64,000 bases of DNA. Origin: Streblospio benedicti. Taxonomy: Eukaryota > Annelida > Polychaeta > Spionida > Spionidae. Below, piece by piece: positions 22,566 through 35,823 of the stretch. The number at the start of each line of letters is the position of its first letter. Position 1 is the stretch's first letter. Both the position numbers and the translations under genes were made by a program. The notes under the pieces are model-generated. The model was not told the origin of the DNA, did not search any database, and saw only the letters and a program-made list of their open reading frames with translations. The stretch spans positions 11,531,299 through 11,595,298 of the forward strand of contig CM032666.1 of the NCBI GenBank assembly GCA_019095985.1. Reading direction: 5' to 3'.

Positions 22566-25500
22566 TACAGATACTAACTAAAACAAATTTACAAATTATG
22601 TTTAAAGAAAGTGTATTGTATAGACATTTAGATAGACTAAACGCTAGCGCTTTGTAAGCAAGACTAATAATATTGCTAATATTGCTTAAGCCTAAGCTTT
22701 CTGTCATGTGATTATTGTCGTCACGCTTAACCTTGTATAAATACTGCATGTTGTTGTTTGTAAGATCAGTGGTGGTAGGGAAGATGGAGGCAAAATTATA
22801 CATGCGCTTCCACCAGGTTCTATGGAATACTAATGGTACAGATGTACTGACTAGGTGCTGGGTGTCATTCATTATTAACGGCGTTCACATAAAAAATGTG
22901 CGTGTACACATTTTGGCAAAATCTGGGGGTTTGGCCCGATACCCCTAACAAGTTGCGTTCTATGATTATGGATTTTTATTTTTTCACAAATAATTGGTCA
23001 GGCCATGATTGAATTATTGCATTATTTTTCCAGACACAAATTACTGGCAAAGCCATGGCCTAACCGCCATTGCCCTTCCTATGGGCCTGTCTTAATCGGT
23101 CGCTGACAACCACTGTCAGAAAATATGACCTTTATATTCTGGAAATAAATGACAGATGAAGATAATTATTCACAATGTAATAAGTAAATCCGCTGAGTAA
23201 AGGCAACGGTACTTACAGTGTAAATGTGTTACTTTTTCTACGACCAATATCCAATATACAATAACGATGTATGAACCAACTATAATATAAACCCTTAAAC
23301 GCTCTCATGAATTCACAACATTCGTTATATCCATTGTACAAAGTATAACTACGGGGATTGCTTATGTAAAAGTAGCAATTACCTTGATATGGCCCGTACT
23401 TCCTTGTTCCCCTTGGACGCACATATCTATCTGCTATTAGTCGGGTTTTACTTTGAGACTATTTCCCTATGCGCAAAAAGGTACGCGCTAGGCGAATGGT
23501 AAACAAAAGCACATTGCCCCAGCCCGAATACGACAGGATTTCATAAGATATATACAATAAGCTGACACGGTGTTATGCAATTACAATTTAAGTATTTCCA
23601 CCATTATTACATAGTTTCATTCTGCGGTAAGTTAATCAGGGAGCTGCTGTTGATTGGTTGGATTAAAATTGGTTTGCATTGTGGATAAAAAAATCCAATT
23701 TAATTGATTTGTTTTATTTCTGTGATTTGGTATACCAAACATTGTTTTGCAAACAATAAAGATAACATATTAGTAGATTATATAAGGGCCCTATCAGTCA
23801 CCTTTACGGATACTAACAAAGTTTGACATCATCTTTATGGTAATACAAATGTAACTGACCATTCAAATCCAATCTGAATCCAGTCAATCAGAAACAATTT
23901 CCTGATTTACTTACTGCAGATTAGAGATATAGAATATTGGTGGAAATATTTATATTACAGTTACATAGGACTGTGTTAGCTTATTTCAATAATGTGACGC
24001 GATAGAGTATATACTGGCGCTTGAATCAAGCCTAAAACGGATGCCCTGGTCCCCATGCTCATTTGCCTGTCGTTTACCCTTGTATGTAATAGTAATACTG
24101 TCTATGGTACATTGTAATGTTTGTGAATCAATATAGTATACATACCACACACACCCTTCCGTGATGCTGGGGTCCATGGATGCAATATTTATAGCATAGT
24201 TACTCGTACGAACTTACATGTGTGTTGGCATTGGTTACCTATTTGTAGTATGCATACTGATCATCAACCTTTTGACATAAATGGTGATAGAAAACCAACA
24301 ATACATAATGGATTTACATTGTAAGTCCCACTATAGAAATTGCCTCTTGAGTCTATACATGATTTTTTTAAGTCACAAACCTAAGACTCGCTTTCGCAGA
24401 CTAGCACACGGTCCGTCTCGAAATTTCAACATCAAATATTTTTTGATAAAATTTCTCACCACATTGTCTCCATCCCGCTTGTAATTTCATTGCATTAATG
24501 CGATTGATACTGTGCATTTTTATGAATGAGAATAGGCTACTAGTGTAGTTGTATTGAAAAACTATGGAAGTTTTTAAGTGCTATCAAAGGGTCTATATAT
24601 CATTGAAAACGTTTATAGAATTTTGAGGTTGCCATACTGCATCTTTGCTCTAACGTTGGCATTATTTAGCATACTAGGCTACTCATTGAAACTGAGACCC
24701 ACCACAATCTTTGGAGAAGTATTAAGAAAGAAAAGTCCATTAGCACAACACCTTCAATGGTTTCTACTTCCAATGCCTCTTTCAAACGCCCGCTGTCTCC
24801 TAATACACTTATTCCATCATGGAGACGCCTGCCGTTTGAGGTCTACACAAAAGTTCATTACCACCTCAATATCATAATCAAACGCACATGGTCTATCCCT
24901 AGACAGTGCTGTGGCTTAAAGGGCTCGCGTAGCCTCTGTACTCTATCTTACTGCATTCACAGCATGCTCATAGATTGCAAAAGGGTTGAAAGTTCTGGTT
25001 GAATTTCAAAAGACTTTATTAAGACGTTATATAAGCGAATGCCATGTTTTTAAATGGTTTATAAACGATGTTTCAAGAGGATCATTTTTTTTTTATTGGA
25101 TATACATTTATATCATGTGTCTCATGGAACGGCTTAAGTGCTTCATTGGCGTTTTATTAATCATTTTGGTATGAAGTGTTATTGTGTTTTTATGTCTTTT
25201 TCAAGTAAATACGAAAGTTGTAAACGCTGCTACTCATGACTTCCTAATCTCCAGACATACTTCATTTTTGCATCATGTAATGTATAAAACTTGTACATTA
25301 TCTGATAAAAGTGTAGAACAACTGATAAATGCAGAAGAAAATAAAACAATAACACGAGTAGACATGATGAATTTACAGCTGACACGATGGGTAATTGCGT
25401 CAATGGTTTACACAACTCACTGCCGTGTGCGTTATGAAATGGACTTGCATACAGACGACTTTGATGTGAGTAGTAGAACTCGTGCGATAGTGTCATATTC

Positions 25501-26801
25501 AATGCGCTCACGGTGTCTTGTAGATACCAATGCACACTCTCCCTTTAATGTTTAGCCGTTTATTGATATTCAGTATCCTTGCGTATAGTATCCCATACGT
25601 GATCTATCCACCCATACGCGTTGAATATGTAATCCTTATAAGGATATTAAAAGTAAGCGTGTATAAACAATGGGCTTTTTTTTTCGAGTGTCGTGGACTA
25701 GATTACCACACTATACTAGGTGCCATGGCCTCGATCAGTCAGACTCTTTGTAGTTGGTGAGTGAAGGATTGATCGATATTATACTCTTTCATCTTTCATC
25801 CGCAATAAATGTCACACTGTTTTTAAATATAAAAAGAATCCAAGAGAAGTGAGAAGAGCGTGTATCAAAACACATATGGTAACTGGAACATACTGTATCA
25901 AAAAATGAGATCCAGGTTTTACACCAACACAAATGTAACTTGTCAAATATGTAAAAAGGAAGATGAAGATATGAGTCACTACTAACTGAAATGCCATGGT
26001 ACTTAAGATGTCAGAAATAAATATCTAAATAGAATGATGGACACTACATGTATACCACATATTCTGCCTCGTTTGAACGTTATTCTACGGGATTACAATC
26101 TGATGACTCATTTTATTCAGGATCCAACTCATCCTCTTGTAACTGAACACATCTACTTGCCAACTTATTAGAGACTTTGAAAGAGCCACTAGAAATCTGT
26201 GTTTTAATATGCATAGTGAGCGATGCAAAAGGTTATATTAGCAATCAAGGTTTAAACAAATATTATAATGGAGATAAAGTACTGTTTAACTGTTACTAAT
26301 ATTACTGTTAATTAATAATTATATTGGAAAATTGGTTAAGAAATCACCATATTCTAGTTCTGTAAGAAAAGTGCAAAGTAAACAAGTTGTACAGAAATGC
26401 AAACATATTATTTTCAAAGAAAAGAAATATTATATGATTGCTTCACCGTTGGAGGAACAAAAAAAGTTTTAGATGAAGATTCTGCACAAATAACGTCAAA
26501 CGTTAAAGAAAATACGCCATGCGCTCTACGTTGCCCAACCACTCATAACGTATTAGTTACATATGTTTGTTTTGATGACTTACAAAATGGAATAATGCCA
26601 GGTAAATTAAACTTTTCTTTATCTCAGGCCCGTAGAAAGCAACATGAGATTGCTAAGCTATAATATCAGTTGAATAGCATGGTCTAACAATGCGTAAGTT
26701 CGAATGGGTCCCAAGATCAATAGTTGTGGGCGTGGGGACGCTGAAAGCATCCAGAAGAATTTTGACATTAGTCTACGTTAAATCTGGAACACACTCTTGA
26801 T
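22566..26801. other. No gene recognised (4.2 kb)
   Basis: The best open frames, 22495-22872 minus (its end is LINE), 25184-25555 plus (123 codons) and 26397-26663 plus (88 codons), show no domain I know and no strong splice context. Upstream exons of the B-box gene at 27616 (for example a RING exon) could lie here, but no C3HC4 pattern was seen. Confidence 0.4.
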
Positions 26802-27057
26802 TAGAGCGACGCACACACATCTCGTGAGGTTTTTTTTAGCGCACACTAACTCCGTGAATGGCATATACAATTCTATTTTATTGATAAAAAAAATAGTTGA
26901 ATATGAAATATTCAAACCAAACACCATCAATGGTCACAAAGGGTGTTGAAAAAATCGTTTAGAGAAGGAGATTGTTTACTAAATATTGTTTATTTTCGGT
27001 TTAAAAAATGGGATTTACGGTATGCGTGTGTTCACGGGCTCACTGTGTGCCGCTCTA
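26802..27057. mobile_element. TA-flanked MITE, GAGCGRC ends
   Basis: Left end GAGCGACGCACACA (from 26804) and right end, reverse-complemented, GAGCGGCACACA (to 27055) are inverted and flanked by TA. It is about 252 bp, AT-rich inside, with no coding sequence. Consistent with a mariner-type MITE; family not recognised. Confidence 0.5.
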
Positions 27058-27299
27058 ATCATATATCAGTAGCAACTCCGTTTTTCGCTCTTGATTAGGC
27101 CTACATTATGGGTACGGCAATTACCTCATGCCTACCAAATTCCTAAGACCCTGTATCCTCATTAATCCGCCACAATTGTCTGTTTACCATTAATTATCAA
27201 ATTCAAATACTTGATCGTTTCCTTTTAAAGTTGACGTGCTTAAAACCCATTAAGTAGCAATACACGAAGAAAACTACCAAGGCACCGCAGACCTGAGTA

Positions 27300-27537
27300 A
27301 AAAATCGAACTTTTAAATCTTGTATTGCACTGACTAAAAAACTGATAGTAAGTAAGCATAGGCAGATCCAGCCCCCCCCCTCACTTTCCCAGCAAAATAT
27401 TTCATATTCATAGGGTTTTTCATGAAATCCCTTAAGTGTGCACCCCACCCCCGCCTTTCCTTAAGTGCCGCCCCCCCTTTCCAAAAACCTGGATCTGCCT
27501 ATGGTCAGTATGATAAATTAATTTTGACTTGACTTGA
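27300..27537 (+). mobile_element. LINE 3' UTR remnant with TTGAC tail, split by a MITE
   Basis: The segment ending GATAAATTAATTTTGACTTG (to about 27532) parallels the 3' end of the LINE at 11842-12252 (ATAAGTGATTATTTGACTTG), and the part before the MITE (TTGTATTGCAC) also has a counterpart there. No coding part is identifiable. It ends about 80 bases before the splice acceptor of the B-box gene exon. Confidence 0.4.
27361..27499. mobile_element. MITE of the GGCAGATCCAGG family, full copy
   Basis: The inverted ends GGCAGATCCAG and CTGGATCTGCC are complete, with CATA before and TATG after, which fits a TA target. At 139 bp with C-runs, it has the core phrases TTCATAGGGTTTTTCATG and AAATCCC. 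It is one of at least five copies in the window (also 10350, 22081, 51361 and 52734). Confidence 0.75.
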
Positions 27538-27615
27538 TATACTAACACATTACTGGTAAACGTACTAGTACAGCTAGCTGTATTAAATGCATAATCTTCT
27601 TGACTGGCTCTCCAG

Positions 27616-28711
27616 GCACGTACACATGTCCGTCGCCGGTGGCGGTGCAGCCGGTGTGCGCGGAGCATTGCTGCCACTGTTCCCTATACTGCCTACAGTG
27701 CTCCGCCCCCATCTGTAACAAGTGCCTCACAATGAGCAGCACCCACATTGGCCACTGCCTCGAAGACATTGCCAACATCCCATGTCTCGAGTCATTAGAA
27801 GAAATTGAGAACTTGGTGCCATGCAAGAGAAAGACGGCATCATTGAGGAGGAGCCGATGTCCCAAGACGGACACTCTGATGAACAACAGTCAGTTCCAGC
27901 TGCTGGAGCACAAGATCTACCAGCAGAGCCGAGAGATGAAGTGCACCGGTGCCGCGCTTCAGTCTGTTGCCAAGGAACTTGACGCATATGTCAATGAGAC
28001 CATGTGCGTGGTGTTCCAGCAAAAGTGTGATCTGAAAAAGAAAATCAATGAGGAATTACAGAAACAATATGAGAAGTGTAGAAAAGAAGCAAGTGCCGAT
28101 GTGGATGCCATCTTCTGCACTACTCTCGAGCAGTTTCAGCGCTTCAGTCAGGAGGTGGGAGATTTGAATCGGTGGCGGGGAAAACCTGGTGACGCGATGC
28201 TGGATAACCATGAGATCTTGGTGGGAATCAAGTCCAAAATTTGCACACTGCGTAGATTGCAATCCACAATAGATGGTATATTATCGGACTGCAGTCTTGA
28301 CAGCATCCGCAAGCGCACTGGCGCTCTCAGATGTTTGAATAAAGTGAAGAAAGGTTGCAAAACTAAATCAGCCAGTGTCGGAACTAGAACAAGATGCACA
28401 TCAATAACCCCGAAGAACTCAAGTACAGAGTGCATGCCTGCAAATTGTGAAGAGGATGAATTCATCTACATGAACGCCGTTGGTAACGTAGCACTTGAAA
28501 CAGTCAACATGCTCCTTGTCATCAATGACGTCACAGAGTTTGTGGAGCGTGACGCGGTGCTGCGCAGTCAGGAATGGTACGTGGGTGGCGCTGGGTGGAC
28601 CGTGGACGCTCAGCTGCAGGCACCACCAGAGAAGTGTGGATTGTTCCGTGACAAGACGGCACCAGCGCTGTGGGTGGGTGTTACCTGTCACGGATACGGG
28701 CGTGGATGGAG
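27616..28711 (+). CDS. B-box / coiled-coil / MATH protein (TRIM-like), exon A
   Basis: Likely an E3-ligase-type or scaffold protein of the TRIM class. The exon opens after a good acceptor (CTCTCCAG at 27608-27615) and ends at AG|GTAAGT (28711/28712), phase 2. From its first full codon, residues 14-46 form a complete type-2 B-box: C14, H17, C25, C28, C33, C36, H43, H46. A charged helical stretch (about 85-230) is the expected coiled coil. A basic linker (about 245-285) follows, and from about 305 a MATH-like fold begins (SQEWYVGGAGWTV, ALWVGVTCHG). B-box plus MATH resembles TRIM37, but no clear orthology is claimed. A RING would be on an upstream exon, not found. Codon use is GC-richer than the surroundings. 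A start at TTG 27600 is not credible. Confidence 0.85.
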
Positions 28712-28911
28712 GTAAGTATGATATGTTGTGTTCGTTTATAGATATTGAAAACTTACATTGTGTGTTGTTAAGCAGTTGCACATCATTGTAATGCAACTTA
28801 TTTCTGATAAATTGTTTTACTAATCAATGAAATGGATGCTTTTTTAAAACAATTCTGCTAAAGGGTCACAGTTAGTATTTTAAACGGGCACTCCTGCTAT
28901 CTTTGTTTCAG

Positions 28912-29149
28912 TCATCGCGCTGACTTCACACTACGTCTCTATGATTTCTGCGCATCTCGCTTCGTGGTAAAGGAGTGTGCTGAAGACCATGAGTTCCTGA
29001 AATGTGCCCCTGACTGGGGGTACTGTCTTATGACCAAGGGCAGTCTGCAGCACCCACGCAACCGACATGTGAGGGAAGGTACACTGAGGGTACTGGTAAC
29101 ACTCACAGCACTCCCATATGACGTAGAGGAAGAAGAGGATGTGGAATAA
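28912..29149 (+). CDS. B-box / coiled-coil / MATH protein, last exon B
   Basis: After a 200-base intron (28712-28911, GTAAGT...TTTGTTTCAG) the frame continues as SHRADFTLRLYDFCASRF, the middle of the MATH fold, through the WG pair typical of MATH/TRAF domains (PDWGYC) to TLRVLVTLTALPYD. A short acidic tail EEEEDVE and TAA (29147-29149) end it. With exon A the visible protein is about 443 residues. The joined reading frame and the domain crossing the junction strongly support the splice. Confidence 0.85.
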
Positions 29150-29759
29150 TTGACAAATCAGATATGCGCATGGAACATGGACATACACAGTATACTCACT
29201 GATTTTTTTGTTATTTTAGATTTTCAGTAGAAAAATGTTTTAAAATATGTTGTTGAACATAGGCATAATGAATATAATTGATAACTTGGTTTATTTGCAC
29301 TATTGTGCAGTCTAGTTGGTAAAAATGGCAAGACTGCTGAGGATTGTGATTAAAGATTGATGTTTAGAGTGATCATGTCAAAACAATTTGAGTATTTTGA
29401 ATTGGCATATTTGGTGATAATTATTTATTCATTGCGTTTATTTTACGGACAAAGCAAAATCATACACCTGTGTTCAGATTTGATTTTCTGGTCTTGGAAT
29501 TATTGGAATCATGTACAACAATAGTGTTTTTTATTATTATTTAACAATTAACATATATACAGTATGATTTATAAATACATCTGCCACGTATCTGGTATAA
29601 ATGAGCTTTATTCTGATCAACTTGTAAGAGCAGATTAGGCCAACTAGTTATATTTACTTTACGCACACCTTTTCACACTAATGATTAGCATTTACCATTA
29701 GGTTTATAATTCTCTATACGAGTTTCAATATTGTAACTGTCTATACGAGTCTCAATAAA
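29150..29759 (+). other. Probable 3' UTR of the B-box/MATH gene
   Basis: AT-rich, with no open frame. An AATAAA lies at 29754-29759, and an ATTAAA variant near 29349 would give a shorter form. Further AATAAA copies near 29839 and 29904 are alternatives. Confidence 0.5.
29754..29759 (+). terminator. Candidate poly(A) signal AATAAA
   Basis: First canonical hexamer after the stop at 29149, about 600 bases downstream, preceded by AT-rich sequence. Confidence 0.4.
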
Positions 29760-31569
29760 AGTGAACAATGTCGTCAGGATTTATGTTTACTTTGTCCAAT
29801 GGCCACCACATCTCGCACATTAGTTTTTGTAATGCCAAAATAAACCATATCGTCACATCTCACAGCTATATACATATGTACACAGAAGATATTGAAACAC
29901 TGAATAAACATGTGTAAAGTGTAAAAGAGATTCCCCTAGACCGACGATGAATAATCCCCCGCATCATCATATTTTTCCACGTCAAGTTCCATGATAGGGC
30001 TTTAAATTCCTGGAGATACTCTAGACGCTACGTGTATTAGCATTTGGTGAAAAGTGTACTGGCGCTTATTTTGTAATTGAATGTTGAAACTTGCATACCT
30101 TTTAAGCTTGTGTTTGTAAATCATATCCAAGTTACGATTGTTCGGGATTGAGTTGTATGTTGTTGTTGTTTGTTTGTTTGTTTGTTTGTTTGTTTTTGGT
30201 TTGTTTTTGGTTTGATTTTGTATTGTTTTGTTTTTGTTTTCACGTGGAAGATGTGGACGTTTTCTCCTGATAATGCCTGTCATTTCAGGACAGTCCGTGT
30301 TCCTCTCGCCGTGCACGTTATGATGGTTCATTCTCCCCGCCATGGATTCTGTCACACTTGCTTTTAAAACATTGTGTGTCTCATCTCAGCCAGTTTATTA
30401 AAAAGGCAGCAAAACTGCAGTGATTAAAAGTATCACATACTAAACGCCATATAGCCTTTAAAAGACATGGATAAATATTTTGGTGGGCATTTTGGTATGA
30501 CTGAATGTTACGATCAACCGATGTCATAATACACTAAATGGCGATTCATCGCCTTACCCATATAATTATGTATGCGCCATTTATTTCTAATAACATATGA
30601 ATAATTCCTGGCTATTTTGCGTGTAAACGTTATAGAATACAAAATTCGAAGAAATTGACAATACTTAAACAAAAAGTGATAATAGTTGATCAACAACCCT
30701 GAATTCTGGCTTGAACGTCAGATGTTCTAGTACACATTATGTAGCAATTAATTGTTTGAACAACACACACTAGATTTATTGTTATATGTGCGTGAGCCAG
30801 AGCGATCTTAGCCAAAAGCCGCCCACCGTGCTATAATTGAATTCTTCCGTACAGCTGCGACAATGCACATTGAATAGTGATAAGAAATAACTATGAGATT
30901 ATCAATTTATATCCCCCCCTAATCCAAGATTGGGGTTGTTGATAATATGAAAAAATGGCACTTATAGCCGACGTGGAAACAATCAACTAATAAACACTAA
31001 TGTGATATAGACGGGCGGTATTGAAAGTATTGAGTACGTGTGTCCATTTTAACCCCAACAACAGCAACCAGGTTTGCCGCGTTCATTCCCCTAATAATGC
31101 GTCCGTGTACCAGCCTCTGCATCCTCGGTCATGCACGCCCTCCAAGACCAGCCAACACGCACATTAAGACTGCCAGCTGTTTACCTCTCCAGCCAGTCTC
31201 TATCACGTGGTTTGAGCTTTCGTACAGCCTAACTTTCGACTTGACACGTACAGGCAGAGGCTGAGAGGGCTTTAGCACCACGTGAAGTAATATAAACACC
31301 ACAGAAACCCGTTTGTTGTTTTGTATCAGTAGATTTAGCCGTTGCAACATCCCAAAATGATTAAAGAACCACTCGAATATGCCGCTTCCATCAAAACCAT
31401 AGTCATAATAAGTGTTTCAGTTAAAACATCAACTTGCAAACATAACAGCGTCTACCATACCAAACATTTAACCCATTTACTCAGCTCAAAAGTTTAACGG
31501 GGCCGTTGTACCCCGCGTGCCTGCAATGAGCAGAGCAACTGAGCTTTTGTTGTTTACCCCCAACATCAG
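29760..31569. other. No gene recognised; (GTTT)n microsatellite
   Basis: Contains a (GTTT)n/(GTTTT)n run at about 30160-30235. Open frames across it are low-complexity artefacts. Confidence 0.55.
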
Positions 31570-31765
31570 TGGGGCCCGCCATATTTGGATTACGCGTCCA
31601 CGGGATACCAGGACTACGTGTGCATGACGCTGGAGGATGACGTATTGACACTGACGCCTGGATACATACGACAACCGGACTTTACGCTGGATCACGTGAG
31701 GATGAACGCCATGAACGTGTTGGGAAACCACAAGTCAGCGCTGGACAGTCTCCGCAGTCAGAGAG
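31570..31765 (+). CDS. Probable internal coding exon, gene unknown
   Basis: A 196-base stretch between CAACATCAG (acceptor, AG at 31568-31569) and GAGAG|GTGAGA (donor at 31766) is open in phase 0. It begins WGPPYLDYASTGYQDYVCM, has a middle TLTPGYIRQPDFTLDHV and ends ALDSLRSQR. It is markedly GC-richer, with G/C-ending codons, unlike the AT-rich flanks. I do not recognise the family. The phase (0 in, 1 out) requires exons on both sides, none found nearby, so large introns are implied. Chance remains possible for a 65-codon frame, but the paired splice sites and base composition argue against it. Confidence 0.5.
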
Positions 31766-31832
31766 GTGAGAAGCACACGTGAATCTGCGCACTCCCTTTG
31801 TTGATGTTTATTTCGAGGAATCTAGGTCACCA

Positions 31833-31862
31833 GTCACGTGACCAGCTCCTCGCTTTTTGGCG
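31833..31862. promoter_or_regulatory. E-box palindrome next to an E2F-like site
   Basis: GTCACGTGAC (31833-31842) is a perfect 10-bp E-box palindrome (USF/MITF/TFEB type). TTTTTGGCGGCAAA follows about 12 bases later and resembles an E2F site. No TATA or supported start codon follows, so the role is a guess. Confidence 0.3.
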
Positions 31863-34800
31863 GCAAATCAATATAGCGTACTGTTTTAATCCGCTTAAGT
31901 CGCAAAGTTAATACCTCGGAGTACTGGTGTGATCCAGAGGGCTAGGATTGGATTTTAAGTAAGGATTCTTAGTCTGGTGTTACTGTTCTCAATATAATTG
32001 AAAAGTAGGCTGTTCCACGATGTAGGTTTTTTGTTACAAAGCATTGTTACCTGGTACGAGTTTGTTGCAAACTGCGCAATAAAGGGAAAAAATGAAATCA
32101 CTTGAACACATGTAACTTTGTTATAAGTGCCCTGAAGTGTTATTAAAGCACTGCCAAGTTACGGCCCAAAAGAGAGTTGCTTTATCGAGGCCAGTGAGTC
32201 TTTAGTGAGTTGAGACGTGCTTACAACGTTGCCAAGGCGACCAGGGTCAATGCTGGGTCAGGATTAGTGGCAGATTTAATAGCGTGCATGTTCATCATTC
32301 ATCTTATTTCTGACTGGGGCCCATGATCGTTGCCCAAGAGTGAATACTCAGAACTGGGATTGCTGAAGTAAAGTATGAAAACAAAGCTGTTTGTTAATAG
32401 TACATGCATGTTTACTGGTATATAGTGCGATAGCTTTGGTGTTATGTGACTATACGTCAGTATACGATGTAGACTTTTAAACTTGATACATCGAATAATT
32501 GTTGCTTGGGCAGCTTCCGATGTGTCCATTTCCATACATTCACAGTATCACCATTCGCAAGCTATTCATATACATGTATAGAGCATTCTTAGCCCATCGA
32601 ATTAGGTCAGTGGTCAGTACAATAATACTAATGGGACAGTAATTACTCGAGGACATTCATCTCGTGAGTGCCGTCACGTCAATACATGTATGTTGGCCGC
32701 GCGTGATTGGCAGGCGTGGTCTAGTTGCAGTGACTGGTGGCCGCAGCAGCATTGTACATTCATGCACAATTTTAATGTCAAATATAACATGGTTGAATTT
32801 GGATTCTAATAAAGACTTACATTCCCAAGTTTTAAAGAGTGCCATATATCAATAACATAGAAGAGCCCATTGAATGCACGCATACACGTGTAAATAGGGG
32901 TGGGTTAGTCCATTTGCTGCACAATGTTAAAATCGGTGATTTTTCTGCAATGGATGGGACAGTCCATAATTTGGGTGCTATCAAGGGCCTATAGGACCGG
33001 GTGCATTTATGGGAAGGAAGCACAAGTCAGCCCCGCATGGACCAAAGTTACGTAGGAAAACAACATCCAGTCAACAATAACCAGTTGGAGATCGACCTTG
33101 TTGCGATGATGTATGAAACTATCGCAGTCAAGTACAAGTACAACAATTCTGAACCCGCTCATTATTTGCCCACAATGAACACTTATAATTTACCACCTTG
33201 TTCCTGATTATGAAACTTGGAATTTGTTCTGTTTTGTGAATATTCTAACCGTCTATACTTTACTGGTTTTATAGAGAAACCAGTAAAGCACTACAGTAAG
33301 CGGATGTTGTTGTTGTTTTTTAATTCATTGCGATGTTTGAATGAGTCGAAACTATATGATGTGCAATGTACACTAAATCTAAAACTGCCAAAACCAATTA
33401 AAGATAACCACCATCTTACATAGATCGAGCATACAATGCAAAAAGACACGAACCACCATGCAGGGCAAGAACCATCTGCAGACCTCACCCCTGCTGTTGT
33501 ACATGTGTATTATGACGGCTGCTATTGATCTACATGAATCCCGCCGTGAGGGCTCGGCGTGCCCCGACGAGCGCCTTTAGTGCACTTTGGCGGCCTACGC
33601 GTTATTACAGCGGCGTGAATGTAGCACCGCGCCAATTACAGGCGCGTTTCCCCCGCTGTGAATTGGTGATGACTTCTGAATCCTGCTCCACTAGTCATGC
33701 CGATGGGACGCATATTTCTCCACACACATTTTTCTTGTAGATTAGGGTATGGTCGTAGTACCATATTCGGCCGTCCGCTAGGTAATTATATATAGTCTCT
33801 ACCAGTGTTTGACAAAATAATTCGCATAATACATTCTAAGACGCGCGATGTGTTTGTCTAAATAACTCTCAGACTGCATAGATAAGAAAACTGGTGTGTA
33901 GTGCAAAGGTGCGCGCTCACGCATGAATGAGTGCGTTCACGCACCATTCCAACATTCGGACTAGCTTACCAGCGCTCCCCTATACATCGCAGTAGACGAC
34001 CCAATAATCACATGGACGAATGATATTTTCCCCAGTAGTTACGGGTATTCTATTAGTGAATCCACGTGCCTCTTCTCTAACCCCATCCTAAAAATCCTAG
34101 CACCGATTTCAATCTCAGAATCTAGCATCAGCAAGTTAATCTTCGCATAAGCACCAATGCTCTATTACCAAGCCTACCCGGTCATCTCGACCGAGTTTTA
34201 CTACACTCCACAGAGTGTCAACCTCTCCTATTATTAGCCATAAACCTCCTCCAACTAACTGTTGGTGCCATGGCCGCCTCTATGGCATCCACCTAATAAA
34301 CTCTCCAGGCTGGCCCCAAGATGGAGGGTATGTTTATGAAAAGTGGACACACTGCAAAGAGTCAAGTACGTGTGGGTCTTGACCTAATGCTATTTAGGCA
34401 AACCTAATTATGTCTGAACAGCTGAGTGACTTTTACTGTCTCTTTGAATCATAAAATTGTTAATCTGGTCAAGGTATGTAAAACTGTACCATATGCAATG
34501 AGTGTACGTTACATTACTACATACTGGATTACATTAATTGACCACTTTAATTACGCATTTCAGCACGCAATTAGTCTGTATGAATTGCATACTCCGTAGG
34601 AAATTGAGCAAAATATGTCTGTTACCATATATCGTAAAGCAGGATACCATGATGTTGGCATTTTGTTAATTTTATCTTCTTGAAAACTGGAGCTATGTCA
34701 CAAAAAGGCTGAAGTTATGTCAAGTACTTAAGTTACGCTGCACTTTTGCTGAAGTTGTGTCGCAACAGAAGTAATGTCATGCATCAGCTCCTACTGAATT

Positions 34801-35640
34801 TATAGTGCAATAATATTATGCAGGTTGGGCAAAACCACGGTGCAATGTGTCTATCTGCGTTTTGAGCCAGTTTAAAAGAAAACAAGATTTTTGAACTCAC
34901 CATTCCTTTGCTGCTCTTTGTCATTGAAGCATCTTAGTAGCACAATTGCTACTTCTACTCGGTTTGTGTGTATCAGACAATAATAGCCTCAAATATGACG
35001 TACCGCGACTGGACTATAATGTGATTACCGTCTATTCACCACTTGACAATGAGGACTTGTGAAAGAGGTGGCCGAGTTTGTCAATAAGCGTCCATTCTCG
35101 TAATTCACTGACTATCTACTGACCAGCTGACCATCGACCAGCTACCACACAGTCGTTGACATTACATTGACCACTGTCCTTTCTATTGACCCCAGTGGCC
35201 ACAGGGTCTGATCTTCATCCAGTAATGAGTAGCTAATTGATTGTACAAGATGTCGTGGTCATGAAGCTGGGGATTGTGTGGAGGAGATAAGAATGCATGT
35301 ACCTTGGTATTATGCACTCGTGTTATGGATATTGTGCTAAAAATATTGTAAATTATAGACGAGTTGCTGTTATTCTAAACGATGACAGTAATATATTCGT
35401 TTGCAGTATTTGATCAGAATAATCTTAGGTATAGCGACAATAGCATGCATCTATACTATTGCATATCTCTGGGGATATGCATTCTATCAAGCAACACATT
35501 ACTTTCTAGATTATTACTTCTGATGTTTAGTTTGAGTTTAGTGGTGTTTAGCTGGTTACAGACATGTTATGTGCTCTTTAGCTTGTGTAACAATAACAAA
35601 AACCTCATAATATCTGAATTTGCTAGACTCATGTGTACTC
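31863..35640. other. No gene recognised; two notable short patches
   Basis: Includes a 12-bp stem hairpin (33258-33269 with 33277-33288) and a GC-rich island at about 33535-33665 without splice-supported coding. The rest is AT-rich, unique-looking DNA. Confidence 0.45.
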
Positions 35641-35644
35641 ATGT

Positions 35645-35823
<179 letters not shown>

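Noticed and set aside
25184-25555. 123-codon plus frame, possible exon
   Set aside because: No domain recognised, AT-rich codon use like the background, no strong paired splice sites.
26650-26720. B-box-like AAGTTCGAATGGGTCC suggesting a tRNA
   Set aside because: No matching A box or acceptor stem was found at the right distance.
27727-28796. Minus-strand frames over the B-box/MATH gene
   Set aside because: Shadows of the GC-rich plus-strand exons; the plus frame has the domains and splice sites.
30808-30830. Reverse-strand match to the 5' region of U2 snRNA (CTTTTGGCTAAGATC)
   Set aside because: Only about 18 bases match and the sequence diverges directly after; no Sm site or later U2 sequence, so chance or a tiny relic.
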